DNA of 7,823 bases from JBGSKY01 sp041740995 (GTDB lineage Bacteria > Planctomycetota > Planctomycetia > Pirellulales > Pirellulaceae): NCBI GenBank assembly GCA_041740995.1, contig JBGSKY010000173.1, positions 1-7,823 of the forward strand. The letters are read 5' to 3'. The translations under genes and the position numbers were made by a program. Shown here piece by piece: positions 1-7,402 of the stretch. Numbering within the stretch: the first letter of the stretch is position 1; every line of letters starts with the position of its first letter. Under the pieces are notes generated by a model. The model searched no databases. It was not told the origin of the DNA and worked only from the letters and a program-made list of their open reading frames with translations.

Positions 1-1500
1 GGAATTACCAAGACTTTCCCCGGCGTTAAGGCCTTGGAAGGCGTCGACCTAACTCTGCGCAGCGGACGATTAACTGCATTGCTCGGCGAAAATGGCGCCG
101 GTAAGTCGACACTCATGAATATCGTGGCCGGGGTATTGCAGCCCGATCAAGGCGAGTTGTTGATTGAAGGAAACGTCGTGCGATACGCCAGCCCGCGAGA
201 TGCTCGAGCTCACGGAATCGCCATGATCTTTCAGGAGCTGAGCCTTGTCCCCGATCTGTCAGTCGCTGAAAACATCTTCCTCGGGCGGGAACCGCTACAA
301 CGCAGCGGACTTATCGATTACCGAGCGATGAACCGGAACGCTACCGAATGGTTGCAACGTTTGGAGCTGAACGTATCGCCGACTACGACGGTCGGACGAT
401 TGCGAGTCGGACAACAACAACTTGTCGAGATCGCTCGAGCACTCGCTGGCGACGTTCGCATTCTTGTTATGGACGAACCGACGTCAGCAATTACCGAGCA
501 TGAGACCGAAGTACTCTTTCAGCGGATAATAGATCTCAAAAAACAAGGTGTCGCCATTGTTTACATCACTCACCGGTTAGAGGAGCTTGTTCGCATAGCC
601 GACGACGTGACTGTCATGCGTGATGGTCGTACGGTTGGCAGTGCACTACTCAAAGATCTTCAGCACGACGACATCGTACGCATGATGGCAGGCCGCGACG
701 TCAAATTATCTTTACGCAGTTCATCGACAAAGGATGATGAAGTTCTGCGGGTCAAGAATATGACGCTGAAACATCCAACGCGTCCTGGCGATTTTTTAGT
801 TAATCGCGTCAGCTTTCATGCTAAGCGTGGCGAGGTGCTTGGCATATTCGGACTGATGGGAGCCGGACGAACGGAGCTGTTGGAATGCCTATTTGGATTG
901 CACAGTAGAGTTTGCACCGGAGAAGTTCTGATAGGCGGTGATCTCGCCGATATCCGTTCGCCCAGGGACGCAATCGCACACGGACTTGCACTCGTCCCTG
1001 AGGATCGGAAACGCGATGGCTTGGTATTGCCCATGACTGTTGCCGAAAACGCAAGTCTTGCCAGCCTCGGTCGTGCTGAGCGATTTGGTTTTCTCAATGT
1101 GCGTGCTGAACGCCAACACGTTCAAACGGCGCTCCAGCGGTTTCGTGTGAAGACTCCGTCGATCGACCAACGCATTCGCAATTTAAGCGGTGGAAATCAG
1201 CAGAAAGTGATCCTGGCAAAATGGCTTGCCACTGGTCCCAAAGTCCTGATGTTGGATGAACCAACTCGCGGGATTGACATTCAAGCAAAGAACGAAATCT
1301 ACGCTTTGATTAACGAGCTAACTGCCGAAGGCTTGACTGTTGTCGCCGTATCATCGGAGTTGCCTGAAGTCATGGCGGTGTCTGACCGTATCCTCGTGTT
1401 ATGCGAAGGCCGGATTACCGCCGAATTCAAACGCGAAGATGCTACCGAGGATAAGATTATGCGAGCAGCATTGCCGAGAAAGACGGCTAAGTCATGTTGA
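1..1500 (+). CDS. rbsA: Ribose/sugar ABC transporter ATP-binding protein, RbsA-type (5' partial)
   Basis: This is the cytoplasmic energising subunit of a CUT2-family monosaccharide importer, with two fused nucleotide-binding domains. The frame is open from base 1 and already reads a family-typical start (GITKTFPGVKAL), so the true start lies just upstream; the TTG at 34 is internal. Counting from base 1, domain 1 has Walker A GENGAGKST (29-37), a VGQQQ signature (136-140), Walker B ending MDEP (D158, E159) and the switch histidine H191. Domain 2 has the degenerate P-loop GLMGAGRTE with Arg290 replacing lysine, signature LSGGNQQK (S396) and Walker B LDEP (D419, E420). The Arg-for-Lys change is normal in CUT2 ATPases, where site 2 is degenerate. 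The 499 visible residues nearly match the roughly 500 of E. coli RbsA, so only a few residues are missing. The 3' end overlaps the permease gene by 7 bp. The family is certain. Ribose specificity is inferred from the adjacent ribokinase. Confidence 0.95.
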   Translation, partial: GITKTFPGVKALEGVDLTLRSGRLTALLGENGAGKSTLMNIVAGVLQPDQGELLIEGNVVRYASPRDARAHGIAMIFQELSLVPDLSVAENIFLGREPLQRSGLIDYRAMNRNATEWLQRLELNVSPTTTVGRLRVGQQQLVEIARALAGDVRILVMDEPTSAITEHETEVLFQRIIDLKKQGVAIVYITHRLEELVRIADDVTVMRDGRTVGSALLKDLQHDDIVRMMAGRDVKLSLRSSSTKDDEVLRVKNMTLKHPTRPGDFLVNRVSFHAKRGEVLGIFGLMGAGRTELLECLFGLHSRVCTGEVLIGGDLADIRSPRDAIAHGLALVPEDRKRDGLVLPMTVAENASLASLGRAERFGFLNVRAERQHVQTALQRFRVKTPSIDQRIRNLSGGNQQKVILAKWLATGPKVLMLDEPTRGIDIQAKNEIYALINELTAEGLTVVAVSSELPEVMAVSDRILVLCEGRITAEFKREDATEDKIMRAALPRKTAKSC

Positions 1501-2465
1501 AAATAAATCGTGAACACTTGATGAAGTTCCAGTCGTTGATCGCACTGGTGCTGATGGTCGTCGTGATCAGCATGATGACGGACAGATTTTTGACGCCTGA
1601 CAACGGGCTGAACATCCTGCGGCAGATTTCTGTCAATCTGTGTTTGTCCATCGGTATGACCTTGATCATATTGACTTGCGGTATCGATCTTTCTGTTGGT
1701 GCAATACTTGCCCTTTCTAGTGCCATCGCAGCCGGTCTTTTGAAAAACGGTTTAGCCATTCCGCCGATGGGCGTCGAGTTGGACTTCACTGTCTTCGGAG
1801 CCATTGTTGCTGGTCTATTGGCTGGCGCCGCTTGCGGTTTGTTCAATGGATTGGCCATCACTCGTTTCAAACTTCCTCCGTTCGTCGCAACGCTCGGTAT
1901 GTTTAGCATCGCGCGAGGCTTAACAATGCTGTGGACAGGCGGTTTTCCAATCACCGGACTTGGGCCAACATTCGGAAGCCTTGGAACTGGAGTTTTCTTG
2001 AAAATCCCTGTGCCAGTTTGGATTACCGCCGCCTTGATTGGCGTATTCGTAATATTGACACGTAAGACTCGTTTCGGCCGTTACATCTATGCCGTTGGTG
2101 GAAACGAACGAGCCGCTCTGTTGACCGGGCTTCCCGTTGATCGCGTGAAGGTCGCCGTCTATACGCTTGGCGGGATGTTGTCAGCAGTCGCTGGTCTGAT
2201 CGTTACAGCTAGGCTCGATTCTGCGCAGCCAAACGCGGGTTTAGGGTACGAACTCGATTCGATTGCGGCGGTAGTTATCGGGGGAACATCGCTTTCCGGT
2301 GGGCGAGGCAGTGTGATCGGAACTGTTTTAGGTTGTCTGATCATCGGCATACTGAACAACGGCCTGTTCCTTCTGAACGTGTCGCCGTTTTGGCAACAAG
2401 TCGTCAAAGGCTTTGTAATTCTTGCAGCGGTAGCGATCGATCGATCGAATGAATCAACAGGATAA
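1494..2465 (+). CDS. rbsC: Ribose/sugar ABC transporter permease, RbsC-type
   Basis: This is the inner-membrane permease of the CUT2 importer, 323 aa, the usual RbsC length. The protein is mostly hydrophobic helices. Conserved stretches strongly recall E. coli RbsC: GMTLIILTCGIDLSVG in the second and third helices, RFGRYIYAVGGNE before the cytoplasmic coupling region, and SAQPNAGLGYELD followed by GGTSLSGGRG (G264-G270). The ATG at 1494 lies inside the end of rbsA (ATGTTGA, 7-bp overlap), indicating translational coupling. An internal ATG at 1521 is possible, but the upstream start keeps the basic N-terminus (LKINREH) before helix 1. The C-terminal end (AIDRSNESTG) is encoded partly by a CGAT tandem repeat. 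No periplasmic binding protein (RbsB) gene is in the window, so it is probably upstream. The permease call is certain; the exact sugar is inferred. Confidence 0.95.
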   Translation: MLKINREHLMKFQSLIALVLMVVVISMMTDRFLTPDNGLNILRQISVNLCLSIGMTLIILTCGIDLSVGAILALSSAIAAGLLKNGLAIPPMGVELDFTVFGAIVAGLLAGAACGLFNGLAITRFKLPPFVATLGMFSIARGLTMLWTGGFPITGLGPTFGSLGTGVFLKIPVPVWITAALIGVFVILTRKTRFGRYIYAVGGNERAALLTGLPVDRVKVAVYTLGGMLSAVAGLIVTARLDSAQPNAGLGYELDSIAAVVIGGTSLSGGRGSVIGTVLGCLIIGILNNGLFLLNVSPFWQQVVKGFVILAAVAIDRSNESTG

Positions 2466-2475
2466 TTAGTCTCCA

Positions 2476-3408
2476 ATGGATGCAAGTGAAAGAATACCTC
2501 GTAAGATTTGTGTCGTCGGATCGGCAAACGTTGACTTGACGTTTCGCACGCATCGATTGCCTCTGCCCGGAGAAACACTGGCTGGTAGTTCGCTGCACCA
2601 AGGTATGGGCGGCAAAGGCGCGAATCAAGCAGTCGCGGCAGCAAGGCTAGGCGCACGTGTCACCTTTGTCGCCCGAGTTGGCAACGATGCTTTCGGCTCT
2701 GAGGCACTGGCGAGCTATGCTGCGGAAGGAATTGATACTTCTTTCATTCATAAGGATAACGAGCGACCGACCGGTACCGCTGCGATACTTGTGGATGACA
2801 AGGCCGAAAACTCCATTATCGTCGTCGCTGGTGCCAACGAAGGATTAACGCCTGACGACATCAAAGCAGCAACGTCTTCAATTGAGTCAGCAGCCTTGGT
2901 TTTGTGTCAATTGGAAACTCCACTTGGAACAGCGATCGAAGCGTTCCGAATCGCACGTGCGAGTGGAACACTAACCGTTTTGACACCAGCTCCAGTTTCG
3001 CTTGTCACCGATGAACTGCTCGCGCTTTGCGATGTATGCATCCCTAACAAGACGGAGATTGCAGCGCTGACAGGCTGTCTAATTGAGAACTACGACGACG
3101 CGAAAAATGCTGCCAATTTACTTCGGCAAAAAGGTGTCAAACGTGTTGTTCTAACAATGGGTGGCGAAGGTGCTCTAGTAGTAGACGACGAAGGTGCAAC
3201 ACACATTCCGCGGATGAAGGTAGATGCAGTCGATACGACTGGAGCCGGTGATGCCTTCACCGCCGCGTTGGCTGTTTCGTTGGCCAATGGTCTGGATATC
3301 AGACAGTCTGCTCGACAGGCTAGCATCGTCGCTGCAATTTCTGTAACTCGCATCGGCACACAGTCCTCATATCCTACTGGCAAAGAGGTACAAGCATGGA
3401 GAAGATGA
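2476..3408 (+). CDS. rbsK: Ribokinase, PfkB family
   Basis: This is a cytoplasmic sugar kinase of 310 aa, expected to convert D-ribose and ATP to ribose 5-phosphate. The N-terminus carries the sugar-contact motif GSANVDL (N18, D20). The first PfkB signature GGKGANQAVAAARLG starts at G45, with K47 and N50 matching ribose-contacting residues of E. coli RbsK. E147 in QLETPL matches the conserved sugar-site glutamate. The second signature DTTGAGDAF spans 253-261, with D259 as catalytic base. The C-terminal SVTRIGTQSSYP is typical of the cation- and ATP-binding end of ribokinases. The start lies 10 bp after rbsC without a clear Shine-Dalgarno, and its end overlaps the next gene, so it sits in the middle of the operon. 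The match is closer to ribokinase than to fructokinase or adenosine kinase because GGKGANQ and the ribose contacts are intact. A related pentose or deoxyribose substrate cannot be excluded. Confidence 0.93.
   Translation: MDASERIPRKICVVGSANVDLTFRTHRLPLPGETLAGSSLHQGMGGKGANQAVAAARLGARVTFVARVGNDAFGSEALASYAAEGIDTSFIHKDNERPTGTAAILVDDKAENSIIVVAGANEGLTPDDIKAATSSIESAALVLCQLETPLGTAIEAFRIARASGTLTVLTPAPVSLVTDELLALCDVCIPNKTEIAALTGCLIENYDDAKNAANLLRQKGVKRVVLTMGGEGALVVDDEGATHIPRMKVDAVDTTGAGDAFTAALAVSLANGLDIRQSARQASIVAAISVTRIGTQSSYPTGKEVQAWRR
3385..3404 (+). promoter_or_regulatory. Overlapping ribosome-binding sites that decide the copy 1 hydrolase start
   Basis: Two purine-rich tracts lie inside the 3' end of the ribokinase gene. 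GAGG at 3385-3388 is 7 nt before ATG 3396. GGAGAAG at 3398-3404 directly precedes ATG 3405 and lies 6 nt before ATG 3411. The arrangement implies coupled translation of kinase and secreted protein. Which start is used cannot be decided from sequence, although the 3411 spacing is the most canonical for the stronger tract. Confidence 0.5.
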
Positions 3409-4796
3409 TTATGCATCAACAAATTTGCTTGCGAGTTGCAGTGTTCGTCTTGGTATCGGTGTTGTTATTCGCCGTGACAGCTCTGGCAGACGAACCGATT
3501 AATCACTTGGATAACGGTGCGATTGAGAATCCCGCACGTCGAGTCGTTATTCTGACGGACTTTCCGCCTCTGGACGTACAAATCGACTCTGGTCCAGCGA
3601 GCAAACGAAGCGATCCGGATGACATTCAGTCGATGGTTCGTTTCTTGTTGTATGCCAACGAAGTGGATATCGAAGGTCTCGTAGCGACATCGGCAACCTT
3701 CGCAAATGTCGCTACAAAGCAGCATATTCTAGACATTTTGGAGCTCTACGAAGACGTTGATGATAACTTAAGAAAGCACGATAATCGCTTCCCGACCGCA
3801 GAACAATTGCGATCAGTAACTTGGCAGGGCGCTTCTGGTAGTTACGCGAAACCAGCAGCCCAGATTATTGGCAACGGCAAAGATAGTGTCGCATCCGAAA
3901 AGATCATTGAGATTCTATCGAAGAATGATGAACGCCCGGTATGGTTTTGCGTTTGGGGAGGTTCTTGTGATTTAGCACAAGCCTTATGGAAGATAAAAAA
4001 CACGCATACTTCCGATGAAACAGATCGGATTATTGACAGGGCCCGCGTCTATTTGATCGGCCTACAAGATGGTTCAGGCCAATGGCTGTTGGACACCTTT
4101 CCAAATTTGTTCATCATCGCAGCAAAGCATACTTGGCAAGGTATCTTTTGTTCGTCGGATTTAGCGTGGTTAAATGCAAACGTGCGTACAGGCCATGGCG
4201 CGCTGGGTGCGATCTATCCGACCACCGGCATGGGAACCAAGCCTGGAGTGAAAGAAGGAGATTCACCTTCATACCTCATTCAGCTCAGTGCCATTCATGG
4301 ATTGAACGATCCAGAACATCCCAACGAACCTTCGTGGGGCGGTCGATTCACGCCAACCAGTTCCAATAAAAAGCACTGGACGGATTGCCCTCAAGGTGCC
4401 GAAACGGTTCGGCGATGGAGCAAAGCTTTCGACAACGAATTTGCTGCTCGCATGGATTGGTGTGTGAAGGATTATCGAGAAGCGAATCATGCACCGATAG
4501 TCAGTTTAATTGGTGAAAAACTTCGAGATGTCCGGCCAGGGGAGCTAATAAAGCTCAAAGGCGATGCTGTCGATCCTGATGGCAACTCGATTAGTTGCAA
4601 ATGGTATCAAGACGTTACTGATGAGTCCGCACAACAATCTATAGCGATTGAAGATAGTGATTCACTTAGCTCTGCAAGCTTCGTCGTTCCTAACCTTCCG
4701 GATCAACAAATCTACCTAATTCTTGAGGTTACCGACGATGGTTCACCGCCGCTTGTTGGTTATCAAAACTTAGTCTTTAACATTAAGCACCCTTAA
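3396..4796 (+). CDS. Secreted Sde0182-like (DUF1593) nucleoside-hydrolase-like protein, copy 1
   Basis: This is an exported 466-aa protein. It has a signal peptide, basic then hydrophobic, with a likely cut after TALA (A31, before DEP). Residues about 46-355 form a nucleoside-hydrolase-like domain: VVILTDF (D55), then SDPDDIQS (72-79), corresponding to the Asp-rich calcium and ribose site of nucleoside hydrolases. Then come the family motifs VWGGSCDLAQALW, GDSPSYL, GLNDP and ARMDW (D354). Residues about 367-466 form the C-terminal beta-sandwich (AVDPDG, EVTDDGSPPL). The protein ends in a double stop TAA TAA. It overlaps rbsK by 13 bp. Three ATGs compete (3396, 3405, 3411): GAGG at 3385-3388 suits 3396, and GGAGAAG at 3398-3404 suits 3411. 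All keep the signal peptide. Sde0182 itself was described as a cellulose-binding protein, so carbohydrate binding is an alternative role. Hydrolysis of a ribosylated substrate is inferred from fold and context. Confidence 0.85.
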   Translation: MEKMIMHQQICLRVAVFVLVSVLLFAVTALADEPINHLDNGAIENPARRVVILTDFPPLDVQIDSGPASKRSDPDDIQSMVRFLLYANEVDIEGLVATSATFANVATKQHILDILELYEDVDDNLRKHDNRFPTAEQLRSVTWQGASGSYAKPAAQIIGNGKDSVASEKIIEILSKNDERPVWFCVWGGSCDLAQALWKIKNTHTSDETDRIIDRARVYLIGLQDGSGQWLLDTFPNLFIIAAKHTWQGIFCSSDLAWLNANVRTGHGALGAIYPTTGMGTKPGVKEGDSPSYLIQLSAIHGLNDPEHPNEPSWGGRFTPTSSNKKHWTDCPQGAETVRRWSKAFDNEFAARMDWCVKDYREANHAPIVSLIGEKLRDVRPGELIKLKGDAVDPDGNSISCKWYQDVTDESAQQSIAIEDSDSLSSASFVVPNLPDQQIYLILEVTDDGSPPLVGYQNLVFNIKHP

Positions 4797-4812
4797 TAAG
4801 TCGTTCACAAGT

Positions 4813-6204
4813 ATGTTCAATAGATTTATTTGCCTTTGTACTTTGTTTGTTCTCGCTGATTCATTTGGCTCGAAGCTCGACGCTGCACAACCCAAACCAC
4901 GGATGGTTGTTCTAACAGACGTGTCTACTTGGGAAACCGACGATAGCGAGTCGCTAGTGCGTTTGATGGTGCATGCCGACTTGTTTGAAATCGAAGGACT
5001 GGTCTTCACGACAGGCTGGAGCTTGGATACGACACGAGATGACTTCATCGAGTTGATCCACGACGCGGTCAACGCTTATGAAAAAGATTTGCCAAATCTT
5101 CAAAAGCGATCTCAGCAGACGACGCAATTGGAAGATGAAACGCATCAAGAGATCGGTTACTGGCCAAGCCCCAAGTATCTCCGCGATCGCACCATGTTTG
5201 GTAGCAAGAAACGTGGCGCCGAACACATCGGCGAAGGCAACGATTCGCCGGGAAGCGAGTTGATCATTAAGCTGGCTGACGAAGATGATGATCGTCCTAT
5301 TTGGATCACTGTTTGGGGCGGCGGCAACACTCTGGCTCAAGCCGTTTGGCGAGTGCAAAAGGATCGCAGCCCAGAGGAGCTAAAGACCTTTCTAAACAAG
5401 CTTCGCGTGTACACAATCACCGATCAAGATCGCGATCAGAAAACTCCGTATTCAGATAGTTCACATCAATGGTTACGTCGCGAATTCGAAAAAGATCTGT
5501 TTTTTATCTGGGATGAATGTGCCTGGAAATATCAGAACGGCACCGGCAAAAACAACTGGGCTGAGTACGAAAAACACATTCAAAACCACGGCAATCTCGG
5601 CAAGGTTTATCCGAAATACAAATACGGTGTCGAAGGTGATACGCCCGCTTTTCTACATTTGATGCAACTTGGACTTAACGATCCAAACGTTCCAACTCAA
5701 GGCGGATGGGGCGGCTATGCAACTTGGGGCGTCAGCGAAGACGACAAGACGTCATGCTATATCAACTACAATGGTGAATCCTACGCTACTTGCCGGTCGC
5801 TAGAGAATCACTTCTATCCCGCAACATTCAACAATTTTTCCGCGCGAATGGATTGGGCCAATGACGGTACTGGCAACCGCAATCCGATCGTTGCGATAGG
5901 TGATGATAAGACTTTAGAGATACTAACCAGAACTCTTCAGCCTGGTTCGACGGTCACGCTAGACGCCAGTCAGTCTACGGACCCGGACGGTGATCAGTTG
6001 TCCTATCATTGGTGGGTTTTGACTGCGGCGGGAACATACGCGGATGACGTTAAGATCTCCAATAGCGAAACGGCAAAAGCTGAGCTCGAAATTCCTAACA
6101 CCGCCGCAGGCAAATCGTTTCATGTGATTTGCGAGGTCACGGACAACGGCACGCACCCACTCACGAGTTATCGTCGGATCATTTTTAAGCCGACACTTAA
6201 GTAA
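4813..6204 (+). CDS. Secreted Sde0182-like (DUF1593) nucleoside-hydrolase-like protein, copy 2
   Basis: This is a 463-aa exported paralogue of the preceding protein, 16 bp downstream and probably co-transcribed. The N-terminal hydrophobic stretch (FICLCTLFVLA) followed by LDAAQPKP suggests a signal peptide cut near residues 24-25. The nucleoside-hydrolase-like domain (about 30-348) opens with VVLTDVS (D36) and WETDDSESLVR (40-50), with D43 and D44 as the acidic pair. It then has VWGGGNTLAQAVW, GDTPAFLHL, GLNDP, GGWGGY and ARMDW (D347). The C-terminal beta-sandwich (about 359-463) contains STDPDGDQLSYHWW and EVTDNGTHPL. The VWGG and ARMDW motifs are shared with copy 1, but much of the sequence between has diverged, so the duplication is old or the two copies have different substrates. 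There is no clear Shine-Dalgarno before the ATG. Activity is unproven; membership of the family is clear. Confidence 0.86.
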   Translation: MFNRFICLCTLFVLADSFGSKLDAAQPKPRMVVLTDVSTWETDDSESLVRLMVHADLFEIEGLVFTTGWSLDTTRDDFIELIHDAVNAYEKDLPNLQKRSQQTTQLEDETHQEIGYWPSPKYLRDRTMFGSKKRGAEHIGEGNDSPGSELIIKLADEDDDRPIWITVWGGGNTLAQAVWRVQKDRSPEELKTFLNKLRVYTITDQDRDQKTPYSDSSHQWLRREFEKDLFFIWDECAWKYQNGTGKNNWAEYEKHIQNHGNLGKVYPKYKYGVEGDTPAFLHLMQLGLNDPNVPTQGGWGGYATWGVSEDDKTSCYINYNGESYATCRSLENHFYPATFNNFSARMDWANDGTGNRNPIVAIGDDKTLEILTRTLQPGSTVTLDASQSTDPDGDQLSYHWWVLTAAGTYADDVKISNSETAKAELEIPNTAAGKSFHVICEVTDNGTHPLTSYRRIIFKPTLK

Positions 6205-6349
6205 TCTCTCTCCACCACTTACCCGGTACACGCGCGTGATCCTTGATGTCACTGATTAATCTGCGAACTCACAAGAACGTCACTCGATGATTCAGAACAA
6301 GTATTTTTTTTCGTGCCAGCAGCAAGCTGCTCAAACCAATCAATAAATC
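6205..6349. other. Intergenic gap before the DUF6807 gene
   Basis: This 145-bp non-coding gap is the only sizeable break in the cluster. It holds a 10-bp palindrome CACGCGCGTG (6229-6238), two GTCACT direct repeats 31 bp apart (6248 and 6279), a run of eight T (6304-6311) and a small inverted repeat AGCAG-CAAG-CTGCT (6318-6331). I see no convincing sigma-70 promoter. The T run precedes rather than follows the hairpin, so it is not a forward terminator. Confidence 0.5.
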
Positions 6350-7354
6350 TTGACTTACACAACTCGAATCGGTTTTTTGACTGCTTCTTTTGCCCTGCTG
6401 ATTTGCATGAATTGTCATGTCTGGGCGGAAGGCTTTTCCATTTTGTGCGAGGAATCGCAAGTCACCATTGAATACGAAGGAAAGCTTGTTAGCAAATATC
6501 ATTTCAAAGACGTCGATGCGAGGAAGCCTTACTTTTGGCCAGTGATCGGACCAACAGGGAAATCGATGACCCGCGCTTTTCCTATGGAGTTGGTCGAGGG
6601 CGAACAGCAAGACCATCCGCACCATCGCGGTGTTTGGTTCGGTCATCAAGGAGTTGCCGGATCGGATACTTGGTTAGAGGCAGCGTCGAAGAAATTAAAG
6701 GGTGAAAAGCAGGACGAATTCTTGGCCAGCCTCGGTACTATCTCACATACTGCATTCACAGAAATATCTGCCGACAAAGAACAAGCAGTGATCCGTTCGA
6801 ACAACGATTACTTGGATTCAACCGGCAAGCAGTTAATGGCGGACCATCGAAAGATGATCTTTTCCATGAATGATGGGCAGCTTGTTCTAGATTTTGACAT
6901 CACGTTATTTGGCAAGTACGGAGACGTCGAATTACAAGACATGAAGGACGCTGGACTTAATGTTCGAGTGCCTACATCAATGTCGCTCACCGATGGCCAG
7001 GGGCAAATTGTCAACAGCGAAGGCGATATCGACGGCGACACATGGTCGAAGGTGGCAACTTGGGTCGATTATTACGGGGTCGTTGACGGAGAGGAACTTG
7101 GTATTGCGTTTCTAAATCATCCGTCGAGTTTCCGTCATCCGACGCGTTGGCATGTACGTGACTATGGACTGTTCACTGCAAATGCATTCGGACAGCATAG
7201 CCTCGACGAAAGTGCCGAATCAGGGACATTTACTTTGAAGTCCGGCAAGAGCATTCAACTGCGTCATCGAATTATCTTCCACGTAGGCGATGCGAAGACC
7301 GCCGGAGTTGCAGAAGCCTATCAGGCTTATACAGCATCAAAAACGAATGAATAA
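6350..7354 (+). CDS. Secreted DUF6807 ('PmoA-like') family protein
   Basis: This exported protein is 334 aa. From the TTG at 6350 it has a good signal peptide: Arg6, a hydrophobic core FLTASFALLIC, and a likely cut after VWA (A26). An in-frame stop (6344-6346) rules out an earlier start, and the first ATG (6407) would remove most of the signal, so TTG is preferred despite no visible Shine-Dalgarno. The mature protein has family hallmarks: KPYFWPVIGPTG, SMTRAFPM, then DHPHHRGVWFGH (88-99) with four histidines, and later HPTRWHVRDYG and RHRIIFH. The family is often labelled 'methane oxygenase PmoA', but nothing here resembles a membrane copper monooxygenase. The clustered His/Asp could bind metal or sugar. 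It follows the hydrolase-like genes after 145 bp and could be read through from them or have its own promoter. Function unknown; extracellular carbohydrate handling is inferred from neighbours. Confidence 0.82.
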   Translation: MTYTTRIGFLTASFALLICMNCHVWAEGFSILCEESQVTIEYEGKLVSKYHFKDVDARKPYFWPVIGPTGKSMTRAFPMELVEGEQQDHPHHRGVWFGHQGVAGSDTWLEAASKKLKGEKQDEFLASLGTISHTAFTEISADKEQAVIRSNNDYLDSTGKQLMADHRKMIFSMNDGQLVLDFDITLFGKYGDVELQDMKDAGLNVRVPTSMSLTDGQGQIVNSEGDIDGDTWSKVATWVDYYGVVDGEELGIAFLNHPSSFRHPTRWHVRDYGLFTANAFGQHSLDESAESGTFTLKSGKSIQLRHRIIFHVGDAKTAGVAEAYQAYTASKTNE

Positions 7355-7369
7355 TTCGTATTTTTGATG
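7335..7369 (+). terminator. Inverted repeat over the end of the DUF6807 gene, possible terminator
   Basis: CATCAAAA (7335-7342) and ACGAAT (7343-7348) pair with ATTCGT (7354-7359) and TTTTGATG (7362-7369), leaving a 2-nt bulge and a 5-nt loop (GAATA). The stop codon TAA lies at the loop/3'-arm boundary. The form A-tract, short stem, T-tract resembles a bidirectional intrinsic terminator, but the inner stem is only 6 bp and AT-rich. It may instead be an mRNA 3'-end structure. Confidence 0.4.
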
Positions 7370-7402
7370 GTCCTTCAGTATCAATAATCTGCGGCGAGGC
7401 CA

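Noticed and set aside
34..36. TTG at 34 as the rbsA start
   Set aside because: The upstream codons in the same frame match the conserved N-terminus of the family, so the gene begins before the window.
1487..1954. 155-aa reverse-strand frame opposite rbsC
   Set aside because: It lies wholly opposite a clearly conserved permease, and its translation is Met/Pro/Ser-rich with no recognisable motif.
2159..2656. 165-aa reverse-strand frame across the rbsC/rbsK junction
   Set aside because: It is antisense to two well-supported genes and shows no domain. It is an artefact of codon use on the + strand.
6304..6331. T run plus hairpin as a terminator of the hydrolase genes
   Set aside because: The T run comes before the hairpin on the + strand, and on the - strand it would be an A run after the stem, so neither direction fits an intrinsic terminator.
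6350..7354. Methane monooxygenase subunit PmoA
   Set aside because: The protein has a signal peptide and no multiple membrane helices. The name is only a misleading family label.
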